DNA of 64,000 nt from Streptosporangium violaceochromogenes (GTDB lineage: Bacteria; Actinomycetota; Actinomycetes; Streptosporangiales; Streptosporangiaceae). The notes below the pieces were generated by a model. The model was given only the letters and a program-made list of their open reading frames with translations. It made no database searches and was not told where the DNA came from. The translations under genes and the position numbers were made by a program. Each line of letters begins with the position of its first letter. The first letter of the stretch is position 1. The DNA lies in contig NZ_BNBB01000009.1 of NCBI RefSeq assembly GCF_014654615.1, forward strand, positions 169,699 to 233,698. The letters run 5' to 3'. Shown here piece by piece: positions 35,984 through 47,810 of this stretch.

Positions 35984-36919
35984 TCAACGCTTCTCACGGA
36001 AAATCTCGTCCAGGACGGAGGCAAGACGTTGCGCATCGTGCCGCGGCGAGCCGTCCGCCTCGGCCACCCCGGCCAGGACCAGCCGCCCGCCCAGCTCGGC
36101 CGCGGCCATCTCCAGCTCCTGCCCGTCCTCGGCCACCCCGGTGTCGGCCAGCACCACGTCGATCTTCAGGGAGGGCGCGTGCCGGCGGAGCACCCTCAGG
36201 TGCTCCTGGGGCGAGAACCCGTCGGTCTCGCCGGGCTGCGGCGCCAGGTTGAGCGCGACCAGGCGGCGCGCCCCGGTGCGGTGCAGGGCGTCGGCCAGCT
36301 CGGGCACCTTCAGGTGCGGCAGCACGCTGGTGAACCACGAACCGGGGCCGAAGACCACCCAGTCGGCCTCCAGCACCGCCTCGACCGCCTCCGGGCAGGC
36401 CGGCGGGTCCGCGGGCAGCAGCGAGATGGCCCGGACCCGGCCCGGGGTGAGCGCGCAGGCCACCTGACCGTAGACGGTACTCACCCGGCCGTCCAGTTCC
36501 ACCTCGGCGGCGATGTCGAGAGGCACCGACGACATCGGCAGCACCCGGCCGTGCGCGCCGAGCAACCGCCCCACCCAGTCGAGCCCGGCGACCGTGTCGC
36601 CGAGCCTCTCCCACAGCGCGACGATCAGCAGGTTGCCGACGGCGTGCCCGTGCAGGTCGCCCTCGCTGCGGAAACGATGCTGAACGACCTCGCTCCAGGT
36701 GCGTCCCCACTCGTCGTCACCGCATAAGGCCGCCAGGGCCATCCGCAGGTCTCCGGGGGGCAGGACGCCGAGCTCACGGCGCAGCCGCCCGCTGGACCCC
36801 CCGTCGTCGGCCACGGTGACCACCGCCGTCAGCGCCGAGGTGACCCCCCGCAGCGCCGTCAGGGACGCGTACAGCCCGTGCCCCCCGCCTAAAGCGACGA
36901 CCTTGAGGCCCTCACTCAC
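35984..36919 (-). CDS. yvcK: Gluconeogenesis factor YvcK/CofD-like protein
   Basis: This 311-aa YvcK-family protein binds UDP-sugars in Bacillus and mycobacteria and affects carbon use and cell-wall synthesis. It shows [15 protein letters not shown] and [13 protein letters not shown] near the N-terminus, [14 protein letters not shown] and [14 protein letters not shown]. The GTG start overlaps the rapZ stop as GTGA. Confidence 0.93.
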   Translation of the reverse strand: MSEGLKVVALGGGHGLYASLTALRGVTSALTAVVTVADDGGSSGRLRRELGVLPPGDLRMALAALCGDDEWGRTWSEVVQHRFRSEGDLHGHAVGNLLIVALWERLGDTVAGLDWVGRLLGAHGRVLPMSSVPLDIAAEVELDGRVSTVYGQVACALTPGRVRAISLLPADPPACPEAVEAVLEADWVVFGPGSWFTSVLPHLKVPELADALHRTGARRLVALNLAPQPGETDGFSPQEHLRVLRRHAPSLKIDVVLADTGVAEDGQELEMAAAELGGRLVLAGVAEADGSPRHDAQRLASVLDEIFREKR

Positions 36920-37788
36920 TCCCGGCCCACATCTCGGTGGCTCACCTGCACCTCCATACCTCCCCTGTCACGCAATCGCCCGCCGATCTGCTCGGCCATG
37001 GCGACGCTGCGGTGCTTTCCGCCGGTACAGCCGACCGCCAGGGTGGCGTAGCTCTTGCCCTCACGGGTGTAGCCGGCGGCGATGATGCCGATGACCTCCT
37101 CGTAGGCGTCGAGGAGCTCCTTGGCCCCCGCCTGGTTGAGGACGTACTCCCGCACGGAGGCGTCCAGGCCGTTCATCGGGCGAAGCTCGGGGACCCAGTG
37201 CGGGTTGGGCAGGAACCGGCAGTCGACGACCAGGTCGGCGTCGACGGGCAGGCCGTACTTGTAGCCGAAGGAGACGACGTTGACCCGCAGGCCGGGGCGG
37301 TCCTCGCCGCCGAAGAAGGCGACGATCTTGCCCCGGAGCTCGTGGACGTTGAGGCTGGAGGTGTCGATGACCAGGTCGGCGTTGGCCCGGACCTCGCGCA
37401 GGATGCCGCGCTCGCGGGCGATCCCGTCGACCAGCCGGCCCTCCCCCTGCAGCGGGTGCGGGCGCCGCACGTTTTCGAACCTGCGGACCAGCTTCTCGTC
37501 GCTGGCCTCCAGGAACACCACCCGCACCGCGACGCCGCGCCCCTCCAGCTCCTCGATCGCGGCGTTGAGGTCGGTGGTGAAGGCCAGGCTGCGCACGTCG
37601 ACCACGGCCGCCACCTTGTCGGCGGCCAGCTTGACCCGCCCGGCCTCCTCCGCCATCGCGAACAGCAGCCCCGGGGGGAGGTTGTCGATGACGAACCAGC
37701 CCAGATCCTCCAGGGCCTTGGCGGCGGTGCTCCGCCCCGCCCCCGACATGCCGGTGACGATGACGAACGCGGTCTCTCTCTCGCTCAT
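36916..37788 (-). CDS. rapZ: RNase adaptor/nucleotide-binding protein RapZ (YvcJ)
   Basis: This 290-aa P-loop protein has Walker [20 protein letters not shown] at residues 13-31, Walker B-like VVDVRSLAF and the C-terminal [15 protein letters not shown]...VSHRDV of the RapZ/YvcJ family. In E. coli RapZ regulates GlmZ decay; in Gram-positives the role is less clear. Overlaps uvrC (ATGA) and yvcK (GTGA). Confidence 0.95.
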   Translation of the reverse strand: MSERETAFVIVTGMSGAGRSTAAKALEDLGWFVIDNLPPGLLFAMAEEAGRVKLAADKVAAVVDVRSLAFTTDLNAAIEELEGRGVAVRVVFLEASDEKLVRRFENVRRPHPLQGEGRLVDGIARERGILREVRANADLVIDTSSLNVHELRGKIVAFFGGEDRPGLRVNVVSFGYKYGLPVDADLVVDCRFLPNPHWVPELRPMNGLDASVREYVLNQAGAKELLDAYEEVIGIIAAGYTREGKSYATLAVGCTGGKHRSVAMAEQIGGRLRDRGGMEVQVSHRDVGRE

Positions 37789-39851
37789 GGGTTCTCCCCC
37801 TTCAACGCCGACACGATCGTCTCGGCCGTAGCGGGGCCGATCCCGGGAACCTCGCGGATCTGGGCGGCGGTCGCCTCCCTCAACCGCTTCACGGACCCGA
37901 AATGCTTGATCAGGGCCTGCCTGCGGGCCGGACCGAGCCCGGGAACCCGGTCCAGGGCACTCTCCCTCACACTTTTCGATCGCTTCGAACGATGGTAGGC
38001 GATCGCGAAGCGATGAGCCTCGTCTCGCACGCGCTGAAGGAAATAAAGGGCCTCACTGGCCCGGGGCAGGATCACCGGCAGGTCGTCGCCCGGCAGCCAG
38101 ACCTCCTCCAGCCGCTTGGCCAGGCCGCAGACCGCGACGTCGTCCACCCCCAGTTCGTCCAGTGCCCGCTGGGCGGCCGCCGCCTGGGCCGGCCCCCCGT
38201 CGACCACGACGAGGTTGGGGGGGTAGGCGAACCTACGGGGCCTGCCGGTCTCCGGGTCGACGGCCGGCTCCGCGCCCGCCCCGGCGGCGTCCACGGTCTC
38301 ATCCTCGGTGTCATCAGCGGTCTCGGCGGCGGTCTCATCCGGGGTCTCGGCAGCCGTCGCATCGGTGGTCCCGTTCACAGGCCCGCCCGCGGCCTCACCG
38401 GCGACCCCGGCGCCCAGATCCCCGGCGTCGAGCTCCCCCGTGGCCGCGCGCTCCTCCAGGTAGCGCCGGAACCGCCGGGAGATCACCTCGTGGATCGAGG
38501 CGACGTCCCCCTCGGCGGAGCGGACGGAGAAGCGGCGGTACTCGCTCTTACGGGCCAGGCCGTCCTCGAAGACCACCATGGAGGCCACCACGTCGGTGCC
38601 CTGGGTGTGGGAGACGTCGTAGCACTCGACGCGCAGCGGCGCCTGCTCCAGGCCGAGGGCGTCGGCGACCTCCTGCAGCGCCCGGCTCCGGGCGGTCAGG
38701 TCACTGGCCCGCCTGAGCTTGTGCTGCTTCAGGGCCTCGGCGGCGTTGCGCTCGACGGTCTCCATGAGCGCCCTCTTGTCGCCGCGCCGCGGGACCCTGA
38801 TCTCCACCCGTGAGCCGCGGTGCTCACCGAGCAGCTCCGCGACCGCCCCGGCGTCGGGGGGCAGGGTGGGCACCAGCACCTCCCTGGGGAGCGCCTCGGA
38901 GGCCGTCTCACCGTACATCTGCAGCAGAAACCGCTCGACCAGCTCTCCGGGCCCGGTGTCCTCGATCTTGTCGACCACCCACCCGCGCTGCCCCCTGACG
39001 CGCCCGCCCCGGACGTAGAAGACCTGGACCGCCGCCTCCAGCGGGTCGTCCGCCAGCGCGACCACGTCGCAGTCGGTGTTGTCGCCCAGCACCACCGCCT
39101 GCTTCTCCATCGCCCGGCGCAGCGCCTGGACGTCGTCGCGGAGCCGGGCGGCGCGCTCGTAGTCCTGCTCGGCCGCGGCCTCGCGCATCTCCCGCTCCAG
39201 GCGCCCGACGAAGCGGCCGGTGTTGCCCGCCATGAAGTCGCAGAAGTCGCCGGCGAGCGCCCGGTGCTCGGCCGCGCCGATCCGGCCGACGCAGGGCGCG
39301 GAGCACTTGTCGATGTAGCCCAGCAGGCAGGGCCGCCCGATCTGGGCCGAGCGCTTGAACACCCCGGCCGAGCAGCTCCTGATCGGAAACACCCGCAGCA
39401 GCAGGTCGACGGTCTCTCTGATCGCCCAGGCGTGGGAGTAGGGGCCGAAGTAACGGACGCCCTTGCGCTTGGCCCCGCGCAGCACCTGGACGCGGGGGAA
39501 CTCCTCGCCCATGGTGACCGCGAGGTAGGGATAGGACTTGTCGTCGCGGTACTTGACGTTGAAGCGGGGGTCGTATTCCTTGATCCAGGAGTATTCGAGC
39601 TGGAGCGCCTCGACCTCGGTGCCCACGACCGTCCAGTCGACGTCCGCGGCGGTCGTGAGCATGGTCTGGGTGCGGGGGTGCAGCCCCGCGAAGTCGGCGA
39701 AGTAGGAGTTGAGCCGCTGACGCAGGCTTTTGGCCTTGCCCACGTAGATGACCTGACCCGCGGCGTCCCTGAAACGGTAGACGCCGGGTGACTCGGGGAT
39801 CGACCCCGGCTTGGGCCGGAAACTCGCCGGACCTCCCATAGATCTCGCCAC
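37785..39851 (-). CDS. uvrC: Excinuclease ABC subunit C
   Basis: This 688-aa nuclease makes both incisions in nucleotide excision repair. Domains in order are GIY-YIG (about 15-100, [20 protein letters not shown]), the Cys cluster region, a UVR helix pair ([20 protein letters not shown]), the RNase H-like endonuclease ([21 protein letters not shown]) and a C-terminal helix-hairpin-helix ([24 protein letters not shown]). Unusually, residues 468-532 are an acidic Thr/Ala/Glu-rich insertion inside the RNase H-like half. The GTG at 39851 or ATG at 39839 could be the start; neither has a clear ribosome site. Confidence 0.96.
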   Translation of the reverse strand: MARSMGGPASFRPKPGSIPESPGVYRFRDAAGQVIYVGKAKSLRQRLNSYFADFAGLHPRTQTMLTTAADVDWTVVGTEVEALQLEYSWIKEYDPRFNVKYRDDKSYPYLAVTMGEEFPRVQVLRGAKRKGVRYFGPYSHAWAIRETVDLLLRVFPIRSCSAGVFKRSAQIGRPCLLGYIDKCSAPCVGRIGAAEHRALAGDFCDFMAGNTGRFVGRLEREMREAAAEQDYERAARLRDDVQALRRAMEKQAVVLGDNTDCDVVALADDPLEAAVQVFYVRGGRVRGQRGWVVDKIEDTGPGELVERFLLQMYGETASEALPREVLVPTLPPDAGAVAELLGEHRGSRVEIRVPRRGDKRALMETVERNAAEALKQHKLRRASDLTARSRALQEVADALGLEQAPLRVECYDVSHTQGTDVVASMVVFEDGLARKSEYRRFSVRSAEGDVASIHEVISRRFRRYLEERAATGELDAGDLGAGVAGEAAGGPVNGTTDATAAETPDETAAETADDTEDETVDAAGAGAEPAVDPETGRPRRFAYPPNLVVVDGGPAQAAAAQRALDELGVDDVAVCGLAKRLEEVWLPGDDLPVILPRASEALYFLQRVRDEAHRFAIAYHRSKRSKSVRESALDRVPGLGPARRQALIKHFGSVKRLREATAAQIREVPGIGPATAETIVSALKGENP

Positions 39852-40006
39852 ACGGGAAGCCTATCGGCCGCCGCCGACAGGATTCCCGTCCCCCGAGGCC
39901 CTCACCGCGGAGAACGGGTGCCTCCCGGACGGAGCCGGCGGAGTCCCGTGGTCGGTCAGGCCAGGAGCCGGGGTCCATCGGGAGGCGTTCCCCTCCGTCC
40001 TCGCCG

Positions 40007-40474
40007 TCAGCCCAGGACGATGGAGCCCTCCTCCACCGTGATCGCCTTCTCGGCGAGGGGCCGGGCCGCGGGGCCGCGGGCGACGGAGCCGTCGGCCACG
40101 TTGAACCGGCTGCCGTGGCAGGGGCAGTTGATCGTTCCCCCGGAGACGTCGCTCACATCGCATCCCCGATGGGTGCAGACGGAGGTGAAGGCCTTGAACT
40201 CGCCGGGCTTCGGCTGGGTCACCACCACCTTCTCCGCCTTGAAGACCTTGCCGCCGCCCTCGGGGATGTCGGCGGTCTTGGCCAGGACCTTCGCCCCGGA
40301 GCCCCCCTGCTCCGCGGGAGGGGATGCGGCGGTCTGCGGGGCGGACGAGGCGGGCGAGGCCGCGGGCGTCTCCTGTGAGGCGGAGTCACCGCCCCCCGCG
40401 CAGGCGGTCAGCACCGCCGCCATTCCCGCTCCCCCCGCACCCAGCATCACCGCGCGTCGCGTCGCTTCTGTCAT
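40007..40474 (-). CDS. Rieske (2Fe-2S) lipoprotein, copy 1
   Basis: This 155-aa exported Rieske protein has a twin-arginine-type start (TRRAVMLGAGG) ending in lipobox VLTAC with Cys25, then a 35-residue Ser/Pro/Ala linker and a Rieske domain. Cluster ligands are Cys100, His102, Cys117 and His120, with Cys105 and Cys119 available for the usual disulphide (CTHRGC, CPCHGS). It probably acts as a membrane-anchored electron carrier outside the cell membrane; the partner is unknown. The ATG at 40474 follows GGAAGGG. Confidence 0.88.
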   Translation of the reverse strand: MTEATRRAVMLGAGGAGMAAVLTACAGGGDSASQETPAASPASSAPQTAASPPAEQGGSGAKVLAKTADIPEGGGKVFKAEKVVVTQPKPGEFKAFTSVCTHRGCDVSDVSGGTINCPCHGSRFNVADGSVARGPAARPLAEKAITVEEGSIVLG

Positions 40475-40604
40475 GGTTTCCCTTCCGAACTCATCACCCA
40501 CAGGTACGGGCGGCGCCCGATGACGGTTCAGCATGCCGTATCGCGGATCAGGAGACGGTGAAGAATCGCGGTCCCGTCGCGTCTCCGGCGGCGCGGCGGG
40601 AAGG

Positions 40605-41027
40605 TCAGACCATCACGATGCCGTCGCCTTCGACCTTCAGGGCGTACTCGGCCAGCGGCGCCTCGGCCGGGCCCTTGAGGCATTTGCCGGAGTCGGCGGC
40701 GAACTCGCTGCCGTGACAGGGGCAGTGGATGACTCCGTCCGCGACCCGCCCGACCGCGCAGCCCTTGTGCGGGCAGCTCGCGGTGAACGCCTTGAACACC
40801 CCCGCGGAGGGCTGGGTGATCACAATCTTCCACTTGGTGATGACCTTGCCTCCGCCGACCGGGATGTCGGCCGTCTGGGCGATGACCTTCCCCTTGACCC
40901 CGGGGGGAACGACGGCCGGGCCCGGCTTTCCCGCGGCGCATCCGGTGAGCGCCGCCCCGCACGCCACCGCCGCGGCACCGATCACATACCTGCGCGTGGG
41001 CATGGCGAAACCCTCACTACTGCTCAT
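40605..41027 (-). CDS. Rieske (2Fe-2S) lipoprotein, copy 2
   Basis: This 140-aa paralogue of the next gene downstream has PTRRYVIGAAAVACGAALTGC (twin-arginine plus lipobox, Cys30), a short linker, and a Rieske domain with CPHKGC and CPCHGSEF. The ATG at 41027 is preferred because TTCGGAAGGG before it matches copy 1; an ATG at 41003 (GAGGG) is possible. The tandem pair lies between uvrC and uvrA but is unlikely to serve DNA repair. Confidence 0.87.
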   Translation of the reverse strand: MSSSEGFAMPTRRYVIGAAAVACGAALTGCAAGKPGPAVVPPGVKGKVIAQTADIPVGGGKVITKWKIVITQPSAGVFKAFTASCPHKGCAVGRVADGVIHCPCHGSEFAADSGKCLKGPAEAPLAEYALKVEGDGIVMV

Positions 41028-41061
41028 TACGGCCCTTCCGAAAACACCGCCCGCCGGTAAC

Positions 41062-41098
41062 CGGGCTCCCGCGCCCAGCGTATTGACGCGGGGGCCCG
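41062..41098 (-). terminator. Hairpin after uvrA
   Basis: Arms 41062-41073 and 41087-41098 pair over 12 positions with one mismatch and a 13-base loop, 16 bases past the uvrA stop. The stem is very GC-rich with no U-tract. It would separate uvrA from the Rieske genes. Confidence 0.6.
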
Positions 41099-41113
41099 CT
41101 CCCGAATCCGGCC

Positions 41114-43954
<2,841 letters not shown>

Positions 43955-44293
43955 TGCAGTCCCGACGTCGATGTGAAGGTTTGAGAAGCGGTCGCGGGAA
44001 GACTAGCCAGGGGGTCCGACAAAATCGCGGAACGGCGTCCGGGTGCTCAGGATTTCCTGAGCCCTCTCCAGGGTAGGGCCTTCCCGCGGCCGTCACAGGC
44101 CCGCTCGGGTGTTCAACCACGCGGACGCCCCCGTTTATGCCCGGCGGGGAGGCCGGGCGTAAACGGAGGCGCCGGAGGGCGGGGCCCAGGGTGATCCGCG
44201 GGAGCCGGTGGCGCGCTCCGGGTGCCGGGTCTCCGGCGGCCCCGCCCCGCGTGCCTCCCACCCTTAACACCCGTACCACCGTAAGGAGCGCCC
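43955..44293. other. Divergent uvrA/metallo-hydrolase intergenic region with 15-bp stem hairpin
   Basis: No gene is supported here. CCGTTTATGCCCGGC (44131-44145) and GCCGGGCGTAAACGG (44152-44166) form a 15-bp stem with a single G.T pair and a 6-base loop. Both neighbours point away, so it is not an obvious terminator. It lies about 130 bases before the metallo-hydrolase start and could be part of a leader or a stray palindromic repeat. Confidence 0.6.
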
Positions 44294-44935
44294 ATGACGT
44301 ACACCGGCGACGTAAAGACCGGTGGGCCGGCCGATGTGCGCGAACTGCCCGAGCTGACGATCTCCAAGCTCGCCGTCGGCCCGTTCGACAACAACGCCTA
44401 CCTGCTGCGGTGCAATGAGACCGGCGACGGCGTGCTCGTCGACGCCGCGGCCGAGGCCGACCGGCTGCTCGCGCTCATCGGCGACCGTCCGATCAGCGCG
44501 ATCGTCACCACCCACGGCCACCGTGACCACTGGCAGGCCCTGGAGGCGGTCGTCCGCGCGACGGGCGCCACGGTGATCGCCCATCCGCTCGACGCCGCGG
44601 CCCTGCCCGTCCCGGTGGACCGGCCGGTCGAGCACGGGGAGGAGATCACGGTCGGCACGGTTCCCCTGGAGGTGATCCACCTGCGTGGACACACACCGGG
44701 CTCGATCACCCTCTCCCACCCCGGTCACCTGTTCACCGGCGACTCGCTCTTCCCGGGCGGGGTCGGCAACACCAACAAGGACCCGAAGCGGTTCGCCCGG
44801 TTGTTCACGGATGTGACGGAACGTCTCTTCGCGAGGTTTCCCGATGAGACCTGGGTCTACCCCGGTCACGGCGGGGACACCACGCTCGGCGCCGAGCGCC
44901 CGTCCCTGCCCGAGTGGCGCGAGCGCGGCTGGTGA
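44294..44935 (+). CDS. MBL-fold metallo-hydrolase (glyoxalase II-like)
   Basis: This 213-aa metallo-beta-lactamase-fold protein has the metal motif THGHRDH near residue 74, a further His in RGHTPGS, Asp in FTGDSLFPGG and His in PGHGGDTT. This hydroxyacylglutathione-hydrolase-like layout is typical of short actinobacterial thioesterase/hydrolase members often found beside uvrA. The substrate is not known; actinomycetes lack glutathione, so a mycothiol or other thioester is possible. The ATG follows AAGGAG. Confidence 0.88.
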   Translation: MTYTGDVKTGGPADVRELPELTISKLAVGPFDNNAYLLRCNETGDGVLVDAAAEADRLLALIGDRPISAIVTTHGHRDHWQALEAVVRATGATVIAHPLDAAALPVPVDRPVEHGEEITVGTVPLEVIHLRGHTPGSITLSHPGHLFTGDSLFPGGVGNTNKDPKRFARLFTDVTERLFARFPDETWVYPGHGGDTTLGAERPSLPEWRERGW

Positions 44936-44941
44936 ACGGCG

Positions 44942-44972
44942 CGCGCCCCACGGCGGGGTGCCGTGGGGCGCG
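44942..44972. terminator. Bidirectional hairpin terminator between MBL gene and pssA
   Basis: CGCGCCCCACGGC (44942-44954) and GCCGTGGGGCGCG (44960-44972) are perfect complements around a 5-base loop. The hairpin starts six bases after the metallo-hydrolase stop and sits just past the pssA stop, so it can end both convergent transcripts. Confidence 0.75.
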
Positions 44973-45007
44973 GGCGCTCAGGAGACGCCGGGCGCTCAGG
45001 AGACGTC
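44972..45007. repeat. Tandem 18-bp duplication over the pssA stop codon
   Basis: GGGCGCTCAGGAGACG recurs with an 18-base period (44972-44989 and 44990-45007). The second copy contains the pssA stop on the minus strand, and the first repeats it 18 bases on, giving two in-frame TGA codons. It looks like a recent slippage duplication. Confidence 0.6.
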
Positions 45008-45823
45008 GGCCTCCCTGCGCTCTCTGCGCTTCTCCCGCCTGAACATCAGCACGCGCAGCGGGATGGCCGACACCATGGCCACCTGCATGCTGGCGCCCAC
45101 CTTGATCATGGTGTCGCCCCCGGCCAGCCCGGCGGCCCAGATGGTCAGGCAGGCCACGTTGATCATCATCCAGGCGAGGACCACGGCGGCCAGGTTGCCC
45201 TTGGGCTTGGGGTACTCGATCCGGCTGACCATGAGATAGGCGACGCCGAAGATGGGCAGAACCGTCCAGACCGACGGCGCGAACAACAGCACGATCGCGA
45301 CCACGGTCATGGCGCCCATCGGGATGGGAAGCCCCATGAAGTCGCCGCTCTTGGTCTTCACGCACGCGAAGCGGGCCAGGCGGATGACCCCCGCCAGCAG
45401 CACCGACGCCGCGGCGACCATGACCAGCGAGAACGGCACCTGCGGGTTGAAGCCGGCCCAGATCACGACCATGAAGGCGGGGGCGAATCCGAAGCTGATC
45501 ACATCGGCCAGGTTGTCCAGCTCCGCCCCCATGGCCGAGGCGCGGAACCTCCGGGCCACCAGCCCGTCGAACAGGTCGCAGGTGGCCCCGATCAGCAGAA
45601 GCACCACGGCGGTGCCGAAGAAGCGGGGGTCGGCCGCGAAGGGCTTGTGCTCCTGGAGGGCACGGATGGCGGACCAGGCGAGCACGCAGACGGACAGGAA
45701 GCCGCACAGCGCGTTGCCGAGTGAGAGGGAGTCGGCCGCCGAGAGCCGGAACGCCTTGCCCACCGGCCCCCGTGGCTCGTCGTCCGTCTCCTCCAGGGGC
45801 CAGCTCGCGTCAGCCGTGGTCAA
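44996..45823 (-). CDS. pssA: CDP-diacylglycerol--serine O-phosphatidyltransferase
   Basis: This 275-aa membrane enzyme makes phosphatidylserine from CDP-diacylglycerol and serine. It contains the CDP-alcohol phosphotransferase motif in DGLVARRFRASAMGAELDNL followed by AD, with the spaced Asp residues, and about eight membrane segments. The start appears to be a TTG at 45823 behind GGGGGTGA, 14 bases inside the end of psd. PssA and Psd act in sequence to give phosphatidylethanolamine. Confidence 0.92.
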   Translation of the reverse strand: MTTADASWPLEETDDEPRGPVGKAFRLSAADSLSLGNALCGFLSVCVLAWSAIRALQEHKPFAADPRFFGTAVVLLLIGATCDLFDGLVARRFRASAMGAELDNLADVISFGFAPAFMVVIWAGFNPQVPFSLVMVAAASVLLAGVIRLARFACVKTKSGDFMGLPIPMGAMTVVAIVLLFAPSVWTVLPIFGVAYLMVSRIEYPKPKGNLAAVVLAWMMINVACLTIWAAGLAGGDTMIKVGASMQVAMVSAIPLRVLMFRREKRRERREADVS

Positions 45824-46457
45824 GAGCGGTCACCCCCGCGACGGTCTTCTGCCCGACCGACACGGCGGGCTCGATCCCCCGGGGGAGATAGACGTCCACG
45901 CGCGAGCCGAACCGGATGAGCCCGATTCTGTCGGCCTTGGCCACCTTGGCGCCCACGGCCAGGTAGGGGATGATGCGCCGGGCGACCGCGCCGGCGATCT
46001 GGACCAGCTCGACGTCGCCGAGCTCGGTGTCCAGGTGCCACACAACCCGCTCGTTTCTGTCGCTGTCCTTGTTGAAGGCGGGCAGGAACCCTCCGGGCAC
46101 GTGCTCGATCGAGGTGACGGTTCCGGCCAGGGGAGCCCGGTTCACGTGCACGTTGAGCGGGCTCATGAAGACGGCCACGCGGGTGCGGCCGTCGGGCCAG
46201 GGGTCGATGCTCTGTACCACGCCGTCCGCGGGCGACAGGATCCTCGCGGGCCCGGGGGGGCGCTCCGGGTCGCGGAAGAACCAGAGCATGCCGCCGGTGA
46301 GCGCGCTCAGCGGGACCGCCGCCAGTGCCCAGCGCCGGTCACGGCGGCCGAGCAGCGAGGTCACCGCGGCGGCGGCCACGGTCGGAAGCAACCACGGGGA
46401 GACGCCACGTGCCAGACGCATACGGCCTGGCTGGCGGCTTGCTGAATCGTGGGACAC
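45810..46457 (-). CDS. psd: Phosphatidylserine decarboxylase (short type)
   Basis: This 215-aa pyruvoyl enzyme decarboxylates phosphatidylserine. It has an N-terminal membrane segment pair, FFRDPERPPGP, SPADGVV, FMSPLNVHVNRAP and the self-cleavage region RFGSRVDVYLP, where the serine of GS becomes the pyruvoyl group. This is the short, archaeal/actinobacterial type rather than the 300-aa LGST type. The start is GTG at 46457 with a weak AAAGG; an ATG 12 codons in is an alternative. The 128-base AT-rich gap upstream must contain its promoter. Confidence 0.92.
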   Translation of the reverse strand: MSHDSASRQPGRMRLARGVSPWLLPTVAAAAVTSLLGRRDRRWALAAVPLSALTGGMLWFFRDPERPPGPARILSPADGVVQSIDPWPDGRTRVAVFMSPLNVHVNRAPLAGTVTSIEHVPGGFLPAFNKDSDRNERVVWHLDTELGDVELVQIAGAVARRIIPYLAVGAKVAKADRIGLIRFGSRVDVYLPRGIEPAVSVGQKTVAGVTALDHG

Positions 46458-46585
46458 AGGAAACCTTTTGTAATGTCTTTACGGCTTTAGACCGGTATGT
46501 CACCCGCCCTGAGGCAGGATGCTACCCATCTCTCAACCCTTATACGACGCAACCAGACAAGCAAAGCGCGTCCCACACCAATCCG

Positions 46586-47575
46586 CTAGCCCTGGTTGGT
46601 ATTCGTGGAGGTGGTGATTTGCTTGCTTTCGCGTTCGTCGCGACGGGCCTTGAGCAGGCTGGCGCCGGTGGTGATCACCATGGTGACGCCGATGATCGAC
46701 AGCGACAGCCAGATGGGCACCTCGGGCGCCCAGGACACGCCGCTGGAGTGCAGCGCCTCGGCAATCAGCTTAACCCCGATGAACCCGAGGATGAACGCGA
46801 GCCCGTAGGTGAGGTAGGCCAGCCGCTGCAGCAGGTCGCCCAGCAGGAAGTAGAGCTGACGCAGGCCCATCAGCGCGAACGCGTTGGCCGTGAAGACGAT
46901 GAAGGCGTCGGTGGTGAGGCCGAAGATCGCCGGAATCGAGTCGAGCGCGAACAGCAGGTCGGTGGTGCCGATGGCGACCATCACGATCAGCAGGGGGGTG
47001 ACCATGCGCCTGCCGTCGACCTTCACCACGACCTTGGAGCCGACGTAGTCGTCGGTGTGGGGAAGCACCCGGCGCGCCCAGCGCAGGACCGCGTTCTCGT
47101 TGAAATCCTCTTCCCGGCCGTGCTGGCGGACGAGCTGCGCCGCGGTGTAGATGAGGAAGAGGCCGAAAACGTAGAACAGCCAGCCGAAACTCGACAGCGC
47201 GGCCGCGCCGAGGGCGATGAAGGCACCGCGCATGACCAGGGCCATCAGGATGCCGACCAGCAGCACCTTGTGCTGGTGGATCTTCGGCACCGCGAAGCGG
47301 GTCATGATGATGTAGAAGACGAAGAGGTTGTCGACGCTCAGGCTGTACTCGGTCAGATAGCCGGCGAAGAACTGCCCCGCCGAGGTCGCCCCCGCGGTGA
47401 ACCACAGCACCACGCTGAAGATCAGCGCGAGCGTGACGTAGAAGCCCACCCAGATCCCGGCCTGCCTGCTGGAGAACTCCCGGGGCTCACCCCGGTCGAC
47501 GATCCACAGGTCAAGAGCGAGGACCACCAGGAGACCGCCGAGCACGGCGATCCAAGCCCATACGGGAACAGTCAC
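46586..47575 (-). CDS. TerC-family integral membrane protein, likely metal exporter
   Basis: This 329-aa protein of the TerC/Alx family has about nine membrane helices and the conserved acidic motifs SVDNLFVFYIIM and FALDSIPAIFG. Members of this family act in manganese export in several bacteria. The GTG at 47575 is chosen because GGAGG lies at the right distance and because upstream sequence folds as a leader RNA; the open frame to 47755 is not coding. Regulation is probably by a manganese-sensing riboswitch that masks this ribosome site. Confidence 0.92.
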   Translation of the reverse strand: MTVPVWAWIAVLGGLLVVLALDLWIVDRGEPREFSSRQAGIWVGFYVTLALIFSVVLWFTAGATSAGQFFAGYLTEYSLSVDNLFVFYIIMTRFAVPKIHQHKVLLVGILMALVMRGAFIALGAAALSSFGWLFYVFGLFLIYTAAQLVRQHGREEDFNENAVLRWARRVLPHTDDYVGSKVVVKVDGRRMVTPLLIVMVAIGTTDLLFALDSIPAIFGLTTDAFIVFTANAFALMGLRQLYFLLGDLLQRLAYLTYGLAFILGFIGVKLIAEALHSSGVSWAPEVPIWLSLSIIGVTMVITTGASLLKARRDERESKQITTSTNTNQG

Positions 47576-47581
47576 AGTAAA

Positions 47582-47725
47582 ACCTCCGGCGCGCACAACC
47601 CACTGCCGGAGGTCTCTCCCGCCCACGGCACACGGCCGCGGACCGACAGCCCCGGGGGCCTCATGGGGGTGAGGCGACACCGTGATGACGAGACTGTCGC
47701 GAAGGGATACTCCCCTCCCTAACCC
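47582..47725 (-). promoter_or_regulatory. Probable yybP-ykoY manganese riboswitch upstream of terC
   Basis: The terC leader shows yybP-ykoY hallmarks on the minus strand: GGGGAGTATCCC near the 5' end, CTCGTCATCACG in the middle and GGGAGAGACC at the 3' side. The ACCUCC-type 3' strand can pair in two ways. GCCGGAGGT/ACCTCCGGC (47582-47590 with 47605-47613) is a perfect 9-bp hairpin hiding the terC ribosome site. Alternatively 47608-47612 can pair with 47714-47718 (GGAGG/CCTCC), closing P1 and freeing the site. This predicts translation switched on by Mn2+. Confidence 0.82.
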
Positions 47726-47729
47726 CGCA

Positions 47730-47757
47730 AGTATAGGGGGAGGAGGTGATAACACCT
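47730..47757 (-). promoter_or_regulatory. Promoter of the terC leader with overlapping inverted repeat
   Basis: A TATACT box (minus strand, 47735-47730) sits just before the riboswitch. AGGTG-ATAA-CACCT (47744-47757), a 14-bp inverted repeat, covers the expected -35 area, so a repressor or activator may act there as well as the riboswitch. The -35 itself is poor. Confidence 0.5.
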
Positions 47758-47810
47758 AACCCCGTGGTCACAGGCCGGATCGAGGCCTCCGCGCCGTCTC
47801 CTCCCCGGCC

